Shown here piece after piece: positions 19,259-28,500 of a DNA stretch of 64,000 nt. The first letter of the stretch is position 1. Each line of letters opens with the position of its first letter. The translations under genes and the position numbers were made by a program. Where the stretch lies: contig CAYXZD010000004.1 of NCBI GenBank assembly GCA_964469565.1, positions 62,001 through 126,000 on the forward strand, written 5' to 3'. The notes below the pieces were generated by a model. The model did not search any database and was not told the DNA's origin. It saw nothing but the letters and a program-made list of their open reading frames with translations. Origin of the DNA: GCA-2720975 sp964469565. GTDB lineage: Bacteria > Planctomycetota > UBA1135 > GCA-002686595.

Positions 19259-19722
19259 GCGCTAGAATCGTACCCACCTACACCTCCCTCGCCTCTGAAC
19301 TGATGGGCTTGCGCGAGGGCCGCACGGTTGTGCTCACCAATGGCTGCTTTGATGTATTGCATGTGGGTCATGTGCGCCTCCTGCAAGACGCACGCACCCA
19401 CGGCGACATCCTGGTCGTAGCGCTCAACAGCGATGAGAGTGTCCGTGCGAGCAAGGGCAAGGGACGGCCGGTGACCCCGCTCGACGAACGCATGGAGATG
19501 ATTGCGGCCTTGGAGGGGGTCGACTTCGTCACCAGTTTCCCAGAAGGCACGGCCCATGGTCTTCTAGCTTGCATTCAGCCTGATGTACACGCCAAGGGGA
19601 CAGACTGGACTGCCGAGACCGTGCCCGAGAGGGACGAGGTGCTTCGATACGGAGGTCGGATAGTGATCTGCGGCGATGAAAAACGACACTCAAGCACGGA
19701 GATCATCAACAGCCGCGAATAG
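19255..19722 (+). CDS. rfaE2: D-glycero-beta-D-manno-heptose 1-phosphate adenylyltransferase
   Basis: The 155-aa protein is a stand-alone version of the C-terminal half of HldE. It carries the nucleotidyltransferase motif TNGCFDVLHVGHVRLLQDAR with the HxGH signature, then ALNSDESVRASKGKGRPV and ALEGVDFVTSFPEGT, and ends KRHSSTEIINS, a late motif of this family. It activates heptose 1-phosphate with ATP to form ADP-heptose, the donor used by the heptosyltransferase encoded just upstream. The kinase half (HldA-type) is not in this window. The start at 19255 overlaps the waaF stop as ATGA; a longer frame begins upstream but lies inside waaF. Confidence 0.92.
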   Translation: MSARIVPTYTSLASELMGLREGRTVVLTNGCFDVLHVGHVRLLQDARTHGDILVVALNSDESVRASKGKGRPVTPLDERMEMIAALEGVDFVTSFPEGTAHGLLACIQPDVHAKGTDWTAETVPERDEVLRYGGRIVICGDEKRHSSTEIINSRE

Positions 19723-19772
19723 GTGTGTTCGGCTGGATGAATGGACGAGCACAAAGTGCCCCGCCTTCCCGG

Positions 19773-20495
19773 TTAGAGGCGAAACTCGATCCGCTTGATC
19801 ACATCCATCGAGGCCACCTCCCCCTGCCGTGTTCCGGGTCGAAAACGCCAATCTTCGAGACAAGCGAGAGCGGCTTGATCGAGAATCTTGTAGCCAGAGG
19901 ATTTGATAAGGGCAACAGCCAGCACCTCGCCCGCCTCACCCACACTGAGTTGAGCCACAACTGTCCCCGTCCATTTGGATCGAATCGCACGGGTCGGGTA
20001 GAGGGGGCTGCGACAATACTCAGAGAGTGGCACCGGGGGTTGGTCGGGTGTATCGGCCCCCAACACTTTCTCTTCGACTGGCTCCACGAGGGGGCTCGCA
20101 TCCACAGGGACCGCCTCCTTGGGTGCCTCGTCTGAATCCTCTACGGGCGGATCGGGAGGTGCTGGTAAGACGACCAGCACTCCGTCCAACGGAGACGGGT
20201 CGAGATCCACGGGCGCAAACTCCTTGTCGGGCGGGAGTTCAACGGGAACCTCAACTTCCCGCACAAGGGGATCTTGCTCAGGAGGCTGAGAATCGAGAAC
20301 GGCATCTTCCTCTGCGGGCTCGGGCAGCGCCTCGACCTGGAGGGCTGGGGCCATCGCCACCTCATGCAGGGGTTCGAAGACGCGCTCTCCACGGGTGAGC
20401 AAAGGATGCAGGGTTAGGAGTGCCAGAACAAACAACCCGATATGGATCCCCGAAGAAGCAAGCAGGCTGGTGATGGATCGGGGGAGGGGGCGCAT
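19773..20495 (-). CDS. tonB: TonB-family energy transducer
   Basis: The 240-aa protein has one N-terminal transmembrane segment (SGIHIGLFVLALLTLHPLL), a Pro- and acid-rich periplasmic linker of about 115 residues, and a TonB C-terminal domain (YPTRAIRSKWTGTVVAQLSV, then SGYKILDQAALACLEDWRFR). TonB passes inner-membrane proton-motive force to outer-membrane transporters and needs ExbB/ExbD, which are not seen in the window. The linker contains many Glu and Asp residues rather than the usual Lys-Pro and Glu-Pro repeats. The ATG at 20495 is preferred to the GTG at 20501. It is convergent with rfaE2 and divergent from the radical SAM/peptide operon. Confidence 0.85.
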   Translation of the reverse strand: MRPLPRSITSLLASSGIHIGLFVLALLTLHPLLTRGERVFEPLHEVAMAPALQVEALPEPAEEDAVLDSQPPEQDPLVREVEVPVELPPDKEFAPVDLDPSPLDGVLVVLPAPPDPPVEDSDEAPKEAVPVDASPLVEPVEEKVLGADTPDQPPVPLSEYCRSPLYPTRAIRSKWTGTVVAQLSVGEAGEVLAVALIKSSGYKILDQAALACLEDWRFRPGTRQGEVASMDVIKRIEFRL

Positions 20496-20627
20496 GGGCA
20501 CGTATCAGCATAACGCTTGGGCCACTCTCAGGTTCACCGGGAGGACTCATGGAATGCTCCCAGGGAGCCCGCAGGATCACCGCCTAACACATTTGTTCCC
20601 TGGAGCGTACGAAAGCATGATAGTCCC

Positions 20628-22520
20628 ATGCACATTCTGGTCGCCTCTGCCCCCCATGCCGACACGTTCGGGTATTCCATGCCCCCCCCGGGACTGCTGC
20701 GCCTAGGGGGATGGTTGCGGCAAGTCGGGCACAAGGTCGACTTAGTGGATCTCGCATTCGAGCTGGCCGCTGGGAATCTCGGCTCAGCGAAGGTCCTCGA
20801 TGAGGACAGCTTGCGGACAGCCGCTGACATCATCCTTGGGCGTGATCCAGAAGTTGTGGGCCTGTCCACCATGGGGGCCACCCTGCCCGCAGCACTCGTC
20901 ATTGCATCAGAGTTACGCCAGCGCAAGCCGGGCTTACACATTCACCTAGGTGGGCCCGGGGTAGGGAGCATCGAAGCGCGCCTACTCAAGCGATTTGAAG
21001 ACATTGACCTCATCGTCCACGGGGAAGGTGAGCTGACCCTCGTTGAGGTCCTCGACCGCTTGGGCAACGCACCCTGTGATGTGAATCCTCGAGTCGTGGC
21101 CATGGATGGAGTTGCTGGGGTGAGCTGGCGAACAGAATCCGGCCAGGTGCGGACCGAAAGCGCAAACCGAGCCCCTCTCGACTTGGCGCAGGTTGCTCCC
21201 TGCGCCTGGGATTTGCTGCCCCCCACACAAACCTACAAGGCCATCACCGGCGGCATGGATGGCCTTGTTCCCGTCGACTCGGGCCGGGGATGCAGCTATG
21301 ACTGCAGTTTCTGCTCGATCGGCCGATTCTGGGAGCGACGCTCGCGCACCCTTCCCGTCAATCAACTCGTCGAGGAGGTTCTGCATCTCACCAGGGTGGA
21401 AGGTGCCCAGCAGGCCTATCTATGCCACGACTTGTTCGGCGCGGACCGCAATCACGCACTTGAATTCTGTAAACGCATGAGTGCGCTCGGCTCTCCGATT
21501 CCTTGGGAGTGTCGCGCACGTTCGGATCACATGGATCGTGAGATTCTCCAGGCCATGGGTCAGGCCGGATGCTACCGAGTCCTACTTGGCGTTGAATCTG
21601 CCGTTCCTGAGGTACGTGCGGTCAACCACAAGAAAATGAGTGGCCCTTTGGATGTGCTCGCTCTAGTTCAAGAGTGCAGCGCAGCAGGCATCACCCCCAT
21701 CCTGTCGTTCATCCTCGGCCTCCCCGGTGAAGGTGAATCCGAACTCGCTGCCACCCTAGACCTTTGTGCCGACGCCTCTCTAGGAACCGGTCTCAACCTG
21801 TCCTTGCACCTCGCCAACCCACAACCCGGCTGCGCCCTGGGTGAGGAGTACAATTCACAGGCCGTCGCCTTGGAGGGCATTGCTCCCGACATGGCTTTCG
21901 GAGCGGGGCAAAGCGACCCCGAACAGCAACTCATCGCCGCGCACCCCGACCTGTTCTCCACCTGGCACCTCCTCGCCCTTCCCGAGGAACACCTGCGCGA
22001 TCTAGCACGCATGGCCCAACTGCTCCCGCCCCTTTTGCAACGCTACCCAAGGACCTTCGCGCTTCTGCGGCGTCTGCGCGCCCAGAGCACCCTAGAGCTC
22101 TTCCGTGACCTTCGCGCGGAGCGCCGCAGTTTTGAGGGGCTGGCGCGCGCGATGGACGAGCCGCTCGTGGACGACGCCCTTGCGTGGGAGCAATTGACCC
22201 TGCGGGTCAGCAGCCTAGGCGCACCGCGTATCCTGCGTGCACGTCACGATCTGAGTCAATTGACAGGCGCCTTGATCTCCGGAGCCCCCCTCCCAAACAC
22301 AGGCTCACCCGCCTCCCACTGCTTTGCCGTTGCCCCCACCGATGGCCCCTGCCCAGGAACTCGCATGACACGGCTGAGCCATGATCTCGCGCGTGTCTTC
22401 GAACAACTCAACAACCCCGACGTGCACCCCACAGTCGACACCCAGCACCCCGCGATTGCCAAAGCCGTAGAGTGTCTCACCGATGCGGGCTTGCTATCTT
22501 CCAGTACGCCCCAGGCGTAG
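20628..22520 (+). CDS. B12-binding-type radical SAM enzyme, first of a pair
   Basis: The 630-aa protein opens with a Rossmann-like domain (MHILVASAPHADTFGYSMPP, then EVVGLSTMGAT and HIHLGGPGVGSIEARLL) matching B12-binding domains that precede radical SAM domains. The DxHxxG cobalt-ligand motif is absent, as in many BchE-like and peptide-maturation enzymes. The iron-sulfur motif is GRGCSYDCSFC, canonical CX3CX2C, with cysteines at 222, 226 and 229. The C-terminus (TRLSHDLARVFEQL to CLTDAGLL) has the pattern of a small PqqD-like winged helix. It is followed after 26 bases by a second such enzyme. The upstream ORF extension is discarded because the conserved domain starts at MHILVA. Confidence 0.85.
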   Translation: MHILVASAPHADTFGYSMPPPGLLRLGGWLRQVGHKVDLVDLAFELAAGNLGSAKVLDEDSLRTAADIILGRDPEVVGLSTMGATLPAALVIASELRQRKPGLHIHLGGPGVGSIEARLLKRFEDIDLIVHGEGELTLVEVLDRLGNAPCDVNPRVVAMDGVAGVSWRTESGQVRTESANRAPLDLAQVAPCAWDLLPPTQTYKAITGGMDGLVPVDSGRGCSYDCSFCSIGRFWERRSRTLPVNQLVEEVLHLTRVEGAQQAYLCHDLFGADRNHALEFCKRMSALGSPIPWECRARSDHMDREILQAMGQAGCYRVLLGVESAVPEVRAVNHKKMSGPLDVLALVQECSAAGITPILSFILGLPGEGESELAATLDLCADASLGTGLNLSLHLANPQPGCALGEEYNSQAVALEGIAPDMAFGAGQSDPEQQLIAAHPDLFSTWHLLALPEEHLRDLARMAQLLPPLLQRYPRTFALLRRLRAQSTLELFRDLRAERRSFEGLARAMDEPLVDDALAWEQLTLRVSSLGAPRILRARHDLSQLTGALISGAPLPNTGSPASHCFAVAPTDGPCPGTRMTRLSHDLARVFEQLNNPDVHPTVDTQHPAIAKAVECLTDAGLLSSSTPQA

Positions 22521-22546
22521 ACCATTTACTGGGCACTAATCCAATC

Positions 22547-24829
22547 ATGAACTTCCCCATTTCCCTCGCATTTATTCCCCAAGGGCACTTCACACAACCT
22601 TACCTGGCCCTGCCCTGTCTTAAGGCATGGTTGCAATCGAAGGGGTTTGAGGATGTGGAACAGCGCGACCTGTCGATAGAAGCCTACGACCACTTCCTTT
22701 CCCCGGAGTACTTGCGCTGGGCCAAGCACCGGGTCGAGCAGCGCATGCCCCTGTCCGCCTACGGAGATCAGGAGTCACTCTCCTATGAGGAGCTGCGCGC
22801 CTATCGAAGTTCCGCTGAGAGCGCGGTGAGCGCGGAGTCTGTTATCGCCGACGTAGATCAAGCCAAGGCAGTTATGCGAGGAGATGGGTTCTACGAGGTG
22901 GGCCGCTACGTCCCAGCCGTACGAACCCTCTACCACGGGTTGCGACTCGTTTCCGCAGCGCACTTTCCTAGCGAGTTGACCCCCCACAATTTCACGATGG
23001 GGTACGCCAACGACCGATCTGAGGAAGTCTTGGCTGCCAGCCTCGACGAGGATCAAAACCCATTCATCGCGTTTTATCGCGAGCGCGTCTTGCCAGACCT
23101 CGTTGCCCGCCGTCCGCGCCTGTTTGGCATGTCCGTGGTCTACGGCAGTCAACTCATCCCGGCCCTAACCCTAGGTCGCATGGTGAAGGAGGCCCTGCCC
23201 GACTGCCACGTCACAGCCGGTGGCGGCTTCCTTGCCTACATCGGAGAGAAACTCATGGGGGCCCCAGGCGTCGATGCTTGTCTCGACTCCATGATCTTCC
23301 ACGAAGCAGAGGCGCCCCTCACGGAACTGGCTACCACATTGCAGGCGGCCCCCGCTGGCAGCCCCCCCGACCTGTCACAGATACTCTCCCTCACCTGGTT
23401 CAAACGCAGCGAGGATCAGGTCGAGACAATCGCCAATGCACCCGCACACCCCATCGCCCTGTGCGATGCGCCCGTGCCTGATTTCGAGGGGCTTCCCTTC
23501 GAGCTGTACTTCACACCTGAAGTGGTGCTTCCCTACGACATCAATCGCGGCTGCTATTACGGAGAGTGCTCGTTTTGCACCCTGCCCACTGTCATCGGGC
23601 CGGGTTACCGCACACGCGCAGCCGAGACCATTGCCGGACACATCACGGGCTTGCGCGACCGTTACGGAGTCCAACACTTCAGCTTCATTACCGATTGTCT
23701 TCCCCCGGGCATGATCCGAGACCTGCCCATCGCATTGATCGAGGCCCAGTCAGACATTCCCGTCGAGGAACGCATCAAGTGGTGGTGTGATGCGCGCATC
23801 GAAGCCCGGGCCTACACCCCCGAAGGTGCTGCACGCCTTTATGAAGCCGGATGCCGCAAGCTACTCTTTGGTTTTGAATCCGCCACGCCACGCATCCTCA
23901 AGCTCATGCGCAAGGCCCAGAGTCCACGCAGCGTGGCTGAGGTCGCACGTAATTGCAGTGATGCCGGTATCAGCGTCACCCTCTACGCAATGGTCGGGTT
24001 CCCTGGTGAAACGGTCGAGGAGGCGAGGGCCACGCTCGACTTTATCGTTGAGCACAAGGACATTGTGCGCGAAGTCAGCTTGCAGACATTTCACATCGAC
24101 GAGGTGGCACTGACCTATCGCGATCCGGACCAGTTTGGGATCACCATCCTGGATGGGGATGGCACAGACCTTCAGCTGTATCACGACTATCTCAGCAAGT
24201 CGGGTATGACCCAGACGGAAGCCTCCGAGATGTTTGATGAGATGATGGCAGGCTTGCGCCAGCATCTGCCCATCTTTACGGGGGACAACATCTATTACTT
24301 CATGCAGAAGTCACACTACTTCCTGCACTTGGCCCGTGGGATTTCCCCGGACCAATTCGTTCAGGAATGCGCCGAACGCGGGCGTGCTCGCCCTCCGATC
24401 GGATCGGGATTGGGTTTCCAGCCCCAGAAGCAACTCACTAGCGTCCCGCTGCCCTTCAGTCATGTCGCAGTGGCAAAGTCCCTGGCCAGCCCGCTCGCCA
24501 GAGCGGTTCGTCCAGATTTCTTGACCGGGCGCTTCGTCGAAGGCGCCGAGAAAGCGGCCAAGGAGTCTCTGAAACCCGTGTCTCGCAAGCCAAGTGTCTT
24601 ATTCTACGACGGGGTCCAACACGAATTCATCGAATTGAGTCCCGACGGCAAGCGGGTTCTTGACTCCATCTGCGACGCGGGCGACGTAGAATCATTCCGA
24701 ACAAGAATCAGTGCAAGCTCCCCCGCTGCCCTCGGTCGTATCGATCAGTTCATCGAGAGTTTGTACGCTCAAGGTCTGCTCCAACTAGAAACTTCCGCAA
24801 CCCTCAACCCTCAACCAGCCCTCCACTAG
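22547..24829 (+). CDS. B12-binding-type radical SAM enzyme with CX4CX2C motif and PqqD-like C-terminus
   Basis: The 760-aa protein has an N-terminal region SLAFIPQGHFTQPYLALPCL, a Rossmann-like segment (FGMSVVYGSQLIPALTLGRM, CHVTAGGGFLAYIGEK), then a radical SAM domain whose cluster motif is NRGCYYGECSFCTLP: cysteines 336, 341 and 344, spaced CX4CX2C instead of CX3CX2C. Later blocks KLLFGFESATPRIL and YAMVGFPGETVEEA fit a radical SAM barrel. The last 75 residues (FIELSPDGKRVLDSI to SLYAQGLL) look like a PqqD/RRE peptide-recognition domain. This domain order recalls the peptide-maturation B12 radical SAM enzymes. It ends 13 bases before the small peptide gene. Confidence 0.85.
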   Translation: MNFPISLAFIPQGHFTQPYLALPCLKAWLQSKGFEDVEQRDLSIEAYDHFLSPEYLRWAKHRVEQRMPLSAYGDQESLSYEELRAYRSSAESAVSAESVIADVDQAKAVMRGDGFYEVGRYVPAVRTLYHGLRLVSAAHFPSELTPHNFTMGYANDRSEEVLAASLDEDQNPFIAFYRERVLPDLVARRPRLFGMSVVYGSQLIPALTLGRMVKEALPDCHVTAGGGFLAYIGEKLMGAPGVDACLDSMIFHEAEAPLTELATTLQAAPAGSPPDLSQILSLTWFKRSEDQVETIANAPAHPIALCDAPVPDFEGLPFELYFTPEVVLPYDINRGCYYGECSFCTLPTVIGPGYRTRAAETIAGHITGLRDRYGVQHFSFITDCLPPGMIRDLPIALIEAQSDIPVEERIKWWCDARIEARAYTPEGAARLYEAGCRKLLFGFESATPRILKLMRKAQSPRSVAEVARNCSDAGISVTLYAMVGFPGETVEEARATLDFIVEHKDIVREVSLQTFHIDEVALTYRDPDQFGITILDGDGTDLQLYHDYLSKSGMTQTEASEMFDEMMAGLRQHLPIFTGDNIYYFMQKSHYFLHLARGISPDQFVQECAERGRARPPIGSGLGFQPQKQLTSVPLPFSHVAVAKSLASPLARAVRPDFLTGRFVEGAEKAAKESLKPVSRKPSVLFYDGVQHEFIELSPDGKRVLDSICDAGDVESFRTRISASSPAALGRIDQFIESLYAQGLLQLETSATLNPQPALH

Positions 24830-24842
24830 GGGGCACTGCACC

Positions 24843-25025
24843 ATGCCTGACCAAACTGGCGAAAACAAAGACAAGACCCAAGCAGTCGACAACACGACCG
24901 AGGAGAAGATCCTCGAACAGGGGGAAGCCAAGCCCGAGGCCTTGGACATCGAGAATCTCGATCTAAGCATCGAAACCGTAGAGGACCGTATCAGTCCTTC
25001 GGAAACGAACGTCTTCGACAAGTAG
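24843..25025 (+). CDS. 60-aa acidic peptide, candidate precursor of a radical-SAM-modified peptide
   Basis: This 60-aa peptide (MPDQTGENKDKTQAVDNTTE at its start) follows the second B12 radical SAM gene by 13 bases, with a G-rich patch (GGGGGC) about ten bases before its ATG. It has no cysteine or histidine and is strongly acidic. The middle (ALDIENLDLSIETVEDRI) has the hydrophobic/acidic spacing of a leader helix that an RRE could bind; the end ISPSETNVFDK could be the core. That partition is inference. It might instead be an unrelated small protein, but its place directly after two modification-type enzymes makes it the best precursor candidate in the window. Confidence 0.65.
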   Translation: MPDQTGENKDKTQAVDNTTEEKILEQGEAKPEALDIENLDLSIETVEDRISPSETNVFDK

Positions 25026-25030
25026 ATTGT

Positions 25031-25045
25031 AGACCCATAGGGTCT
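25031..25045 (+). terminator. Short hairpin after the peptide gene
   Basis: AGACCC-ATA-GGGTCT forms a six-base-pair stem six bases after the peptide stop. There is no T run, so it may stabilise the 3' end or act in Rho-dependent termination, but it is not a standard intrinsic terminator. Confidence 0.25.
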
Positions 25046-25113
25046 CCGGGCCACGGCAATAGGGAGTCCCGGCTTCGACTAGACCGGCTCAAGACAAAGG
25101 CTCACCCCGGAAG

Positions 25114-25596
25114 CTACTGGATCACTGCGCCGGTGCTACCCACCCTACGCTCGCCGTCTGGCGTCTCAATCTCAAACCACCATTTCATCCCTTCAGGCAG
25201 GGGTTCGGGGGCCGTGACGTGGATATCATAATCATCGTGGGAGGGTGCATATTTGCCAAGTCCCACGAGGGAGAGGGTGCGGTCCTCAGTGCCAAGCCAG
25301 GCGCGCAGCATCGTGGAACCGTCATCACAGTAGGGAAGCTTGACTACGAGCTGCGACTCTCCTCCGGGCACCACCGGCCCGTGACCTTGAGCAAGTACGA
25401 TTTCCATGCCATCAACGGACTGCGACTCAAGGGGAACTTCATTGTGATCATGATCACCGTGGTCTCCCTCGGCAACCTGTTCTGAATCTTCAACTGGGGG
25501 TGCATCAGCGGGGGCCACTGGGCCTTCATGATTGCCACCACAGGCACTGAGTACGAGGGTCGTGAAGCAGCAAGCCGTTGTTTTCAGGTCAAGCAT
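25114..25596 (-). CDS. His-containing lipoprotein of the metal efflux operon
   Basis: The 160-aa protein has a lipoprotein signal ending VLSACGGNHEG. A short linker rich in His, Asp and Glu (EGDHGDHDHNEVP) could bind metal ions. The remainder is a small beta-rich domain (GGESQLVVKLPYCDDGSTML, then KWWFEIETPDGERRVGST). It overlaps the end of the metal RND pump gene by eight bases and is co-oriented, so it is probably the last gene of the efflux operon. A role as a periplasmic metal-binding helper is an inference from composition and place. It converges on the peptide locus. Confidence 0.65.
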   Translation of the reverse strand: MLDLKTTACCFTTLVLSACGGNHEGPVAPADAPPVEDSEQVAEGDHGDHDHNEVPLESQSVDGMEIVLAQGHGPVVPGGESQLVVKLPYCDDGSTMLRAWLGTEDRTLSLVGLGKYAPSHDDYDIHVTAPEPLPEGMKWWFEIETPDGERRVGSTGAVIQ

Positions 25597-28500
25597 GGGA
25601 ATCGGGGTCAGGGGGTTGGGTGTGCAAGCCGTGGATCCAGGCGTAGCCCACGGGGACGATGATTAGGTTCAGGAATGTCGAAGTCAGCAGTCCTCCTAGG
25701 ATCACAACCGAGAGGGGCGCAAGGATTTCATTACCTGGCTGGTCTCCCTGGAGGATGAGAGGTGCAAGTGCGAAGGCTGCGGTCAGTGCGGTCATCAGAA
25801 TGGGAACGAGACGCTCCATCGAGCCCCTCCTCACAGCAGTGTGTACAGAACACTGCTCATGGAGAATCAAATAACGGTAGTGGTTTACCAGCAGAATACC
25901 GTTGCGGACCGCAATTCCAAACAGCGTGATAAACCCCACCAGACTCGCGATGGAAAGGACAGGCGCCACGTATCCCTCACCGCTCAACAGGGCAGAGAGG
26001 TTGCCAAACACGCTGGGCGACTCGGCAATAAACAGCGCGAGGGCTCCGCCAATCATGGCCAAGGGAAGATTGACGAGAACCAAGACTGCATCGACCAGGG
26101 ATCCGATCGCCAGATGCAGAATCACAACCATGAGAAGCAGTACGATGATCCCTGACCACAGGATGGATGCTTGCGCCGATTGCTGGGCCTCGAACTGGCC
26201 GCCGTATTTCACCTGGTAGCCATACTCCGCCACAATGGGATCTACCCGCTCGCGCACGGCATCTACTAGATGGCCGAGGTTTGTTCCCGGGGCTAGGTTC
26301 AGCGAGATGACAGCCTTGCGTTGGGAATCCTCGCGGGTGATCAGATTGGAAGTCATTTCCGGTCCAATGTCGGCCACCTCAGCCAACCTGACGAGGGCCC
26401 CATCCGATCCACGCAAGACCATGCGGCTCAGGTCGTGAGGGTCTTCGCGTTCCTCTGGCCGCAGGCGCACAGTGAGGTCATACCGCTTGGTGCCCTCATG
26501 AATCTCGGCCACCTCAATCCCAAAGACTGCATCCCGTACCTGACTAGCCGCTCCCGCAGGCGTCAGTCCGTAGGCGGCAAGATTCGCCGGTCGGTAGACA
26601 ATGGGAAGCGACTGGATCATCAGCTCACGGTTGGCAGCAATGTCACGCGCACCCGGCAGAGCCTCTAATTCACGTTCTATGTCCTTGGCGATCACTCGCA
26701 GAACATGCAGATCCTCACCATAGACATTGATTGCAATAGCGGCTGGGGTACCGGAGAGGATGTGGCTCAGGCGGTGCCCGATGGGCTGGCCAATATTGGC
26801 CGTGACGCCAGGCATTTGAGTCAGGATGCGGTTCATCTGCTCGCGCACCCGTTCCATCGAAAAGCCAGATGCCACGCGCACATCCAATTCAGAGGTGCTC
26901 ACCGGTTCCGCATGCTCGTCTCGCTCTGCACGCCCCGTGCGCCGAGTCACGCTGTCCACGCTTTCGAGGGCTAGAATCTGCTCGGACACAGACGAAGCTA
27001 TACGCTCGCTGGCAGCGAGCGAGGTGCCTGGAGGCGTGAAGAGCCCCACCATGAACGTGCCCTCGTGAAACTCAGGAAGAAAGGAAGAACCAAAGGTCGT
27101 CACCAACCAAAGGGTCAGTCCCGTCATCAAAGCAGTCACCCCCATCAATCGGCCCCTGGCAGCCAGGGCCCCACGAAGAACAGGGTCATAGCACCTTTTC
27201 AGCAGGGTAACCACTGGCCCCTCACCATCGTCCCTAGCCTCAACGGATGCATGGGAAGGCGACTTACCCCCTTTGAGCAAGAGTCGACACATGGCGGGAG
27301 TCACGGTCAACGCGACAACCAGGGAGGCCACCAGAGAGACGACAAAGGCGATGCCCAGGGGTCTGAAAAAGCGACCCTCAATCCCATCGAGGAACATCAG
27401 GGGCATGAATACCAACGCTATCAGCAAAGTGGCAAAGACCATCGCGGGCCTGATTTCATTACTCGCATCGAAAACGACCGTTGCCAGCGGCTTTCGCCTT
27501 CCGCTGGGAAGCTGGTTATTCTGGCGCAAGCGCCGGAAGACGTTTTCAACATCAATAATGGCGTCATCCACCAAGCTCCCCACGGCAATCGCCAGGCCAC
27601 CGAGGGTCATGACGTTGATGGTCTCCCCCATGGCCCGCAAGGTGAGCAATCCGGCCGCCAAGGAGAGTGGCAACGCGGTCAGGGTCACGAGCGTCGTACG
27701 CAGATTGAGCAAGAACAGTAGCAAGATGATTGCCACGATAATGGCGGCATCCCGCAGGGCCGCCACGACATTGTGCACCGCTCGGTTGATGAACTCGGCC
27801 TGACGAAAGACCTGGCGATTGATCACCATGCCTTTGGGAATTGTCTTGACGAGCTCGTCAAGTAGTGCATCCACCTCAGCAGTGATCGCCAGCGTGTTTG
27901 TGCCCGTCGCTTTTTTCAGAGTCAAGATGACCGCAGGCGAACCATCATCAGCTCCACTCCCACGCTCGGGGGCGGGACCGAGACGCACCTCAGCCACCTG
28001 GCCTAAGGTGACGGGCGCGCCGTCATGAATCTTCACCAAGGCTCCTGCGAGATCCTTCACGGAACGCACTCGCCCGCTTTGCCGGATTGGGATTTCAAGA
28101 TGATCCGAGTTGGGGAGATAGCCCGCACTCAGTGTGCTGTGAGCAGCCCCCGCCGCCTCGGCAACATCCCGCACCGTTAATCCGAATAGGCGCAGGGATG
28201 CTGGGTCCACGAGAACTTGGTACTCAGGGAGTTCCCCTCCAATGACCGAGACTTGAGCCACTCCCGGCACGCTCAGCAAGCGATTGCGTAGCTCAAACTC
28301 TCCGTACGCCCGCAATTCTAGGGGTGTCACACTCTCGTCCGGAGACGACAAGGCCAGCAGCATGATTTCCCCGGTGATTGACGTGATCGGCGTCATTTCA
28401 ACATGGGCGCCTACCGGCAACTCTTCGCGAACGGCGTCGAGCCGCTCACCGACCAGTTGACGGGCTCGGTAGATATCCATGTCCCAGCCAAACTCAATGT

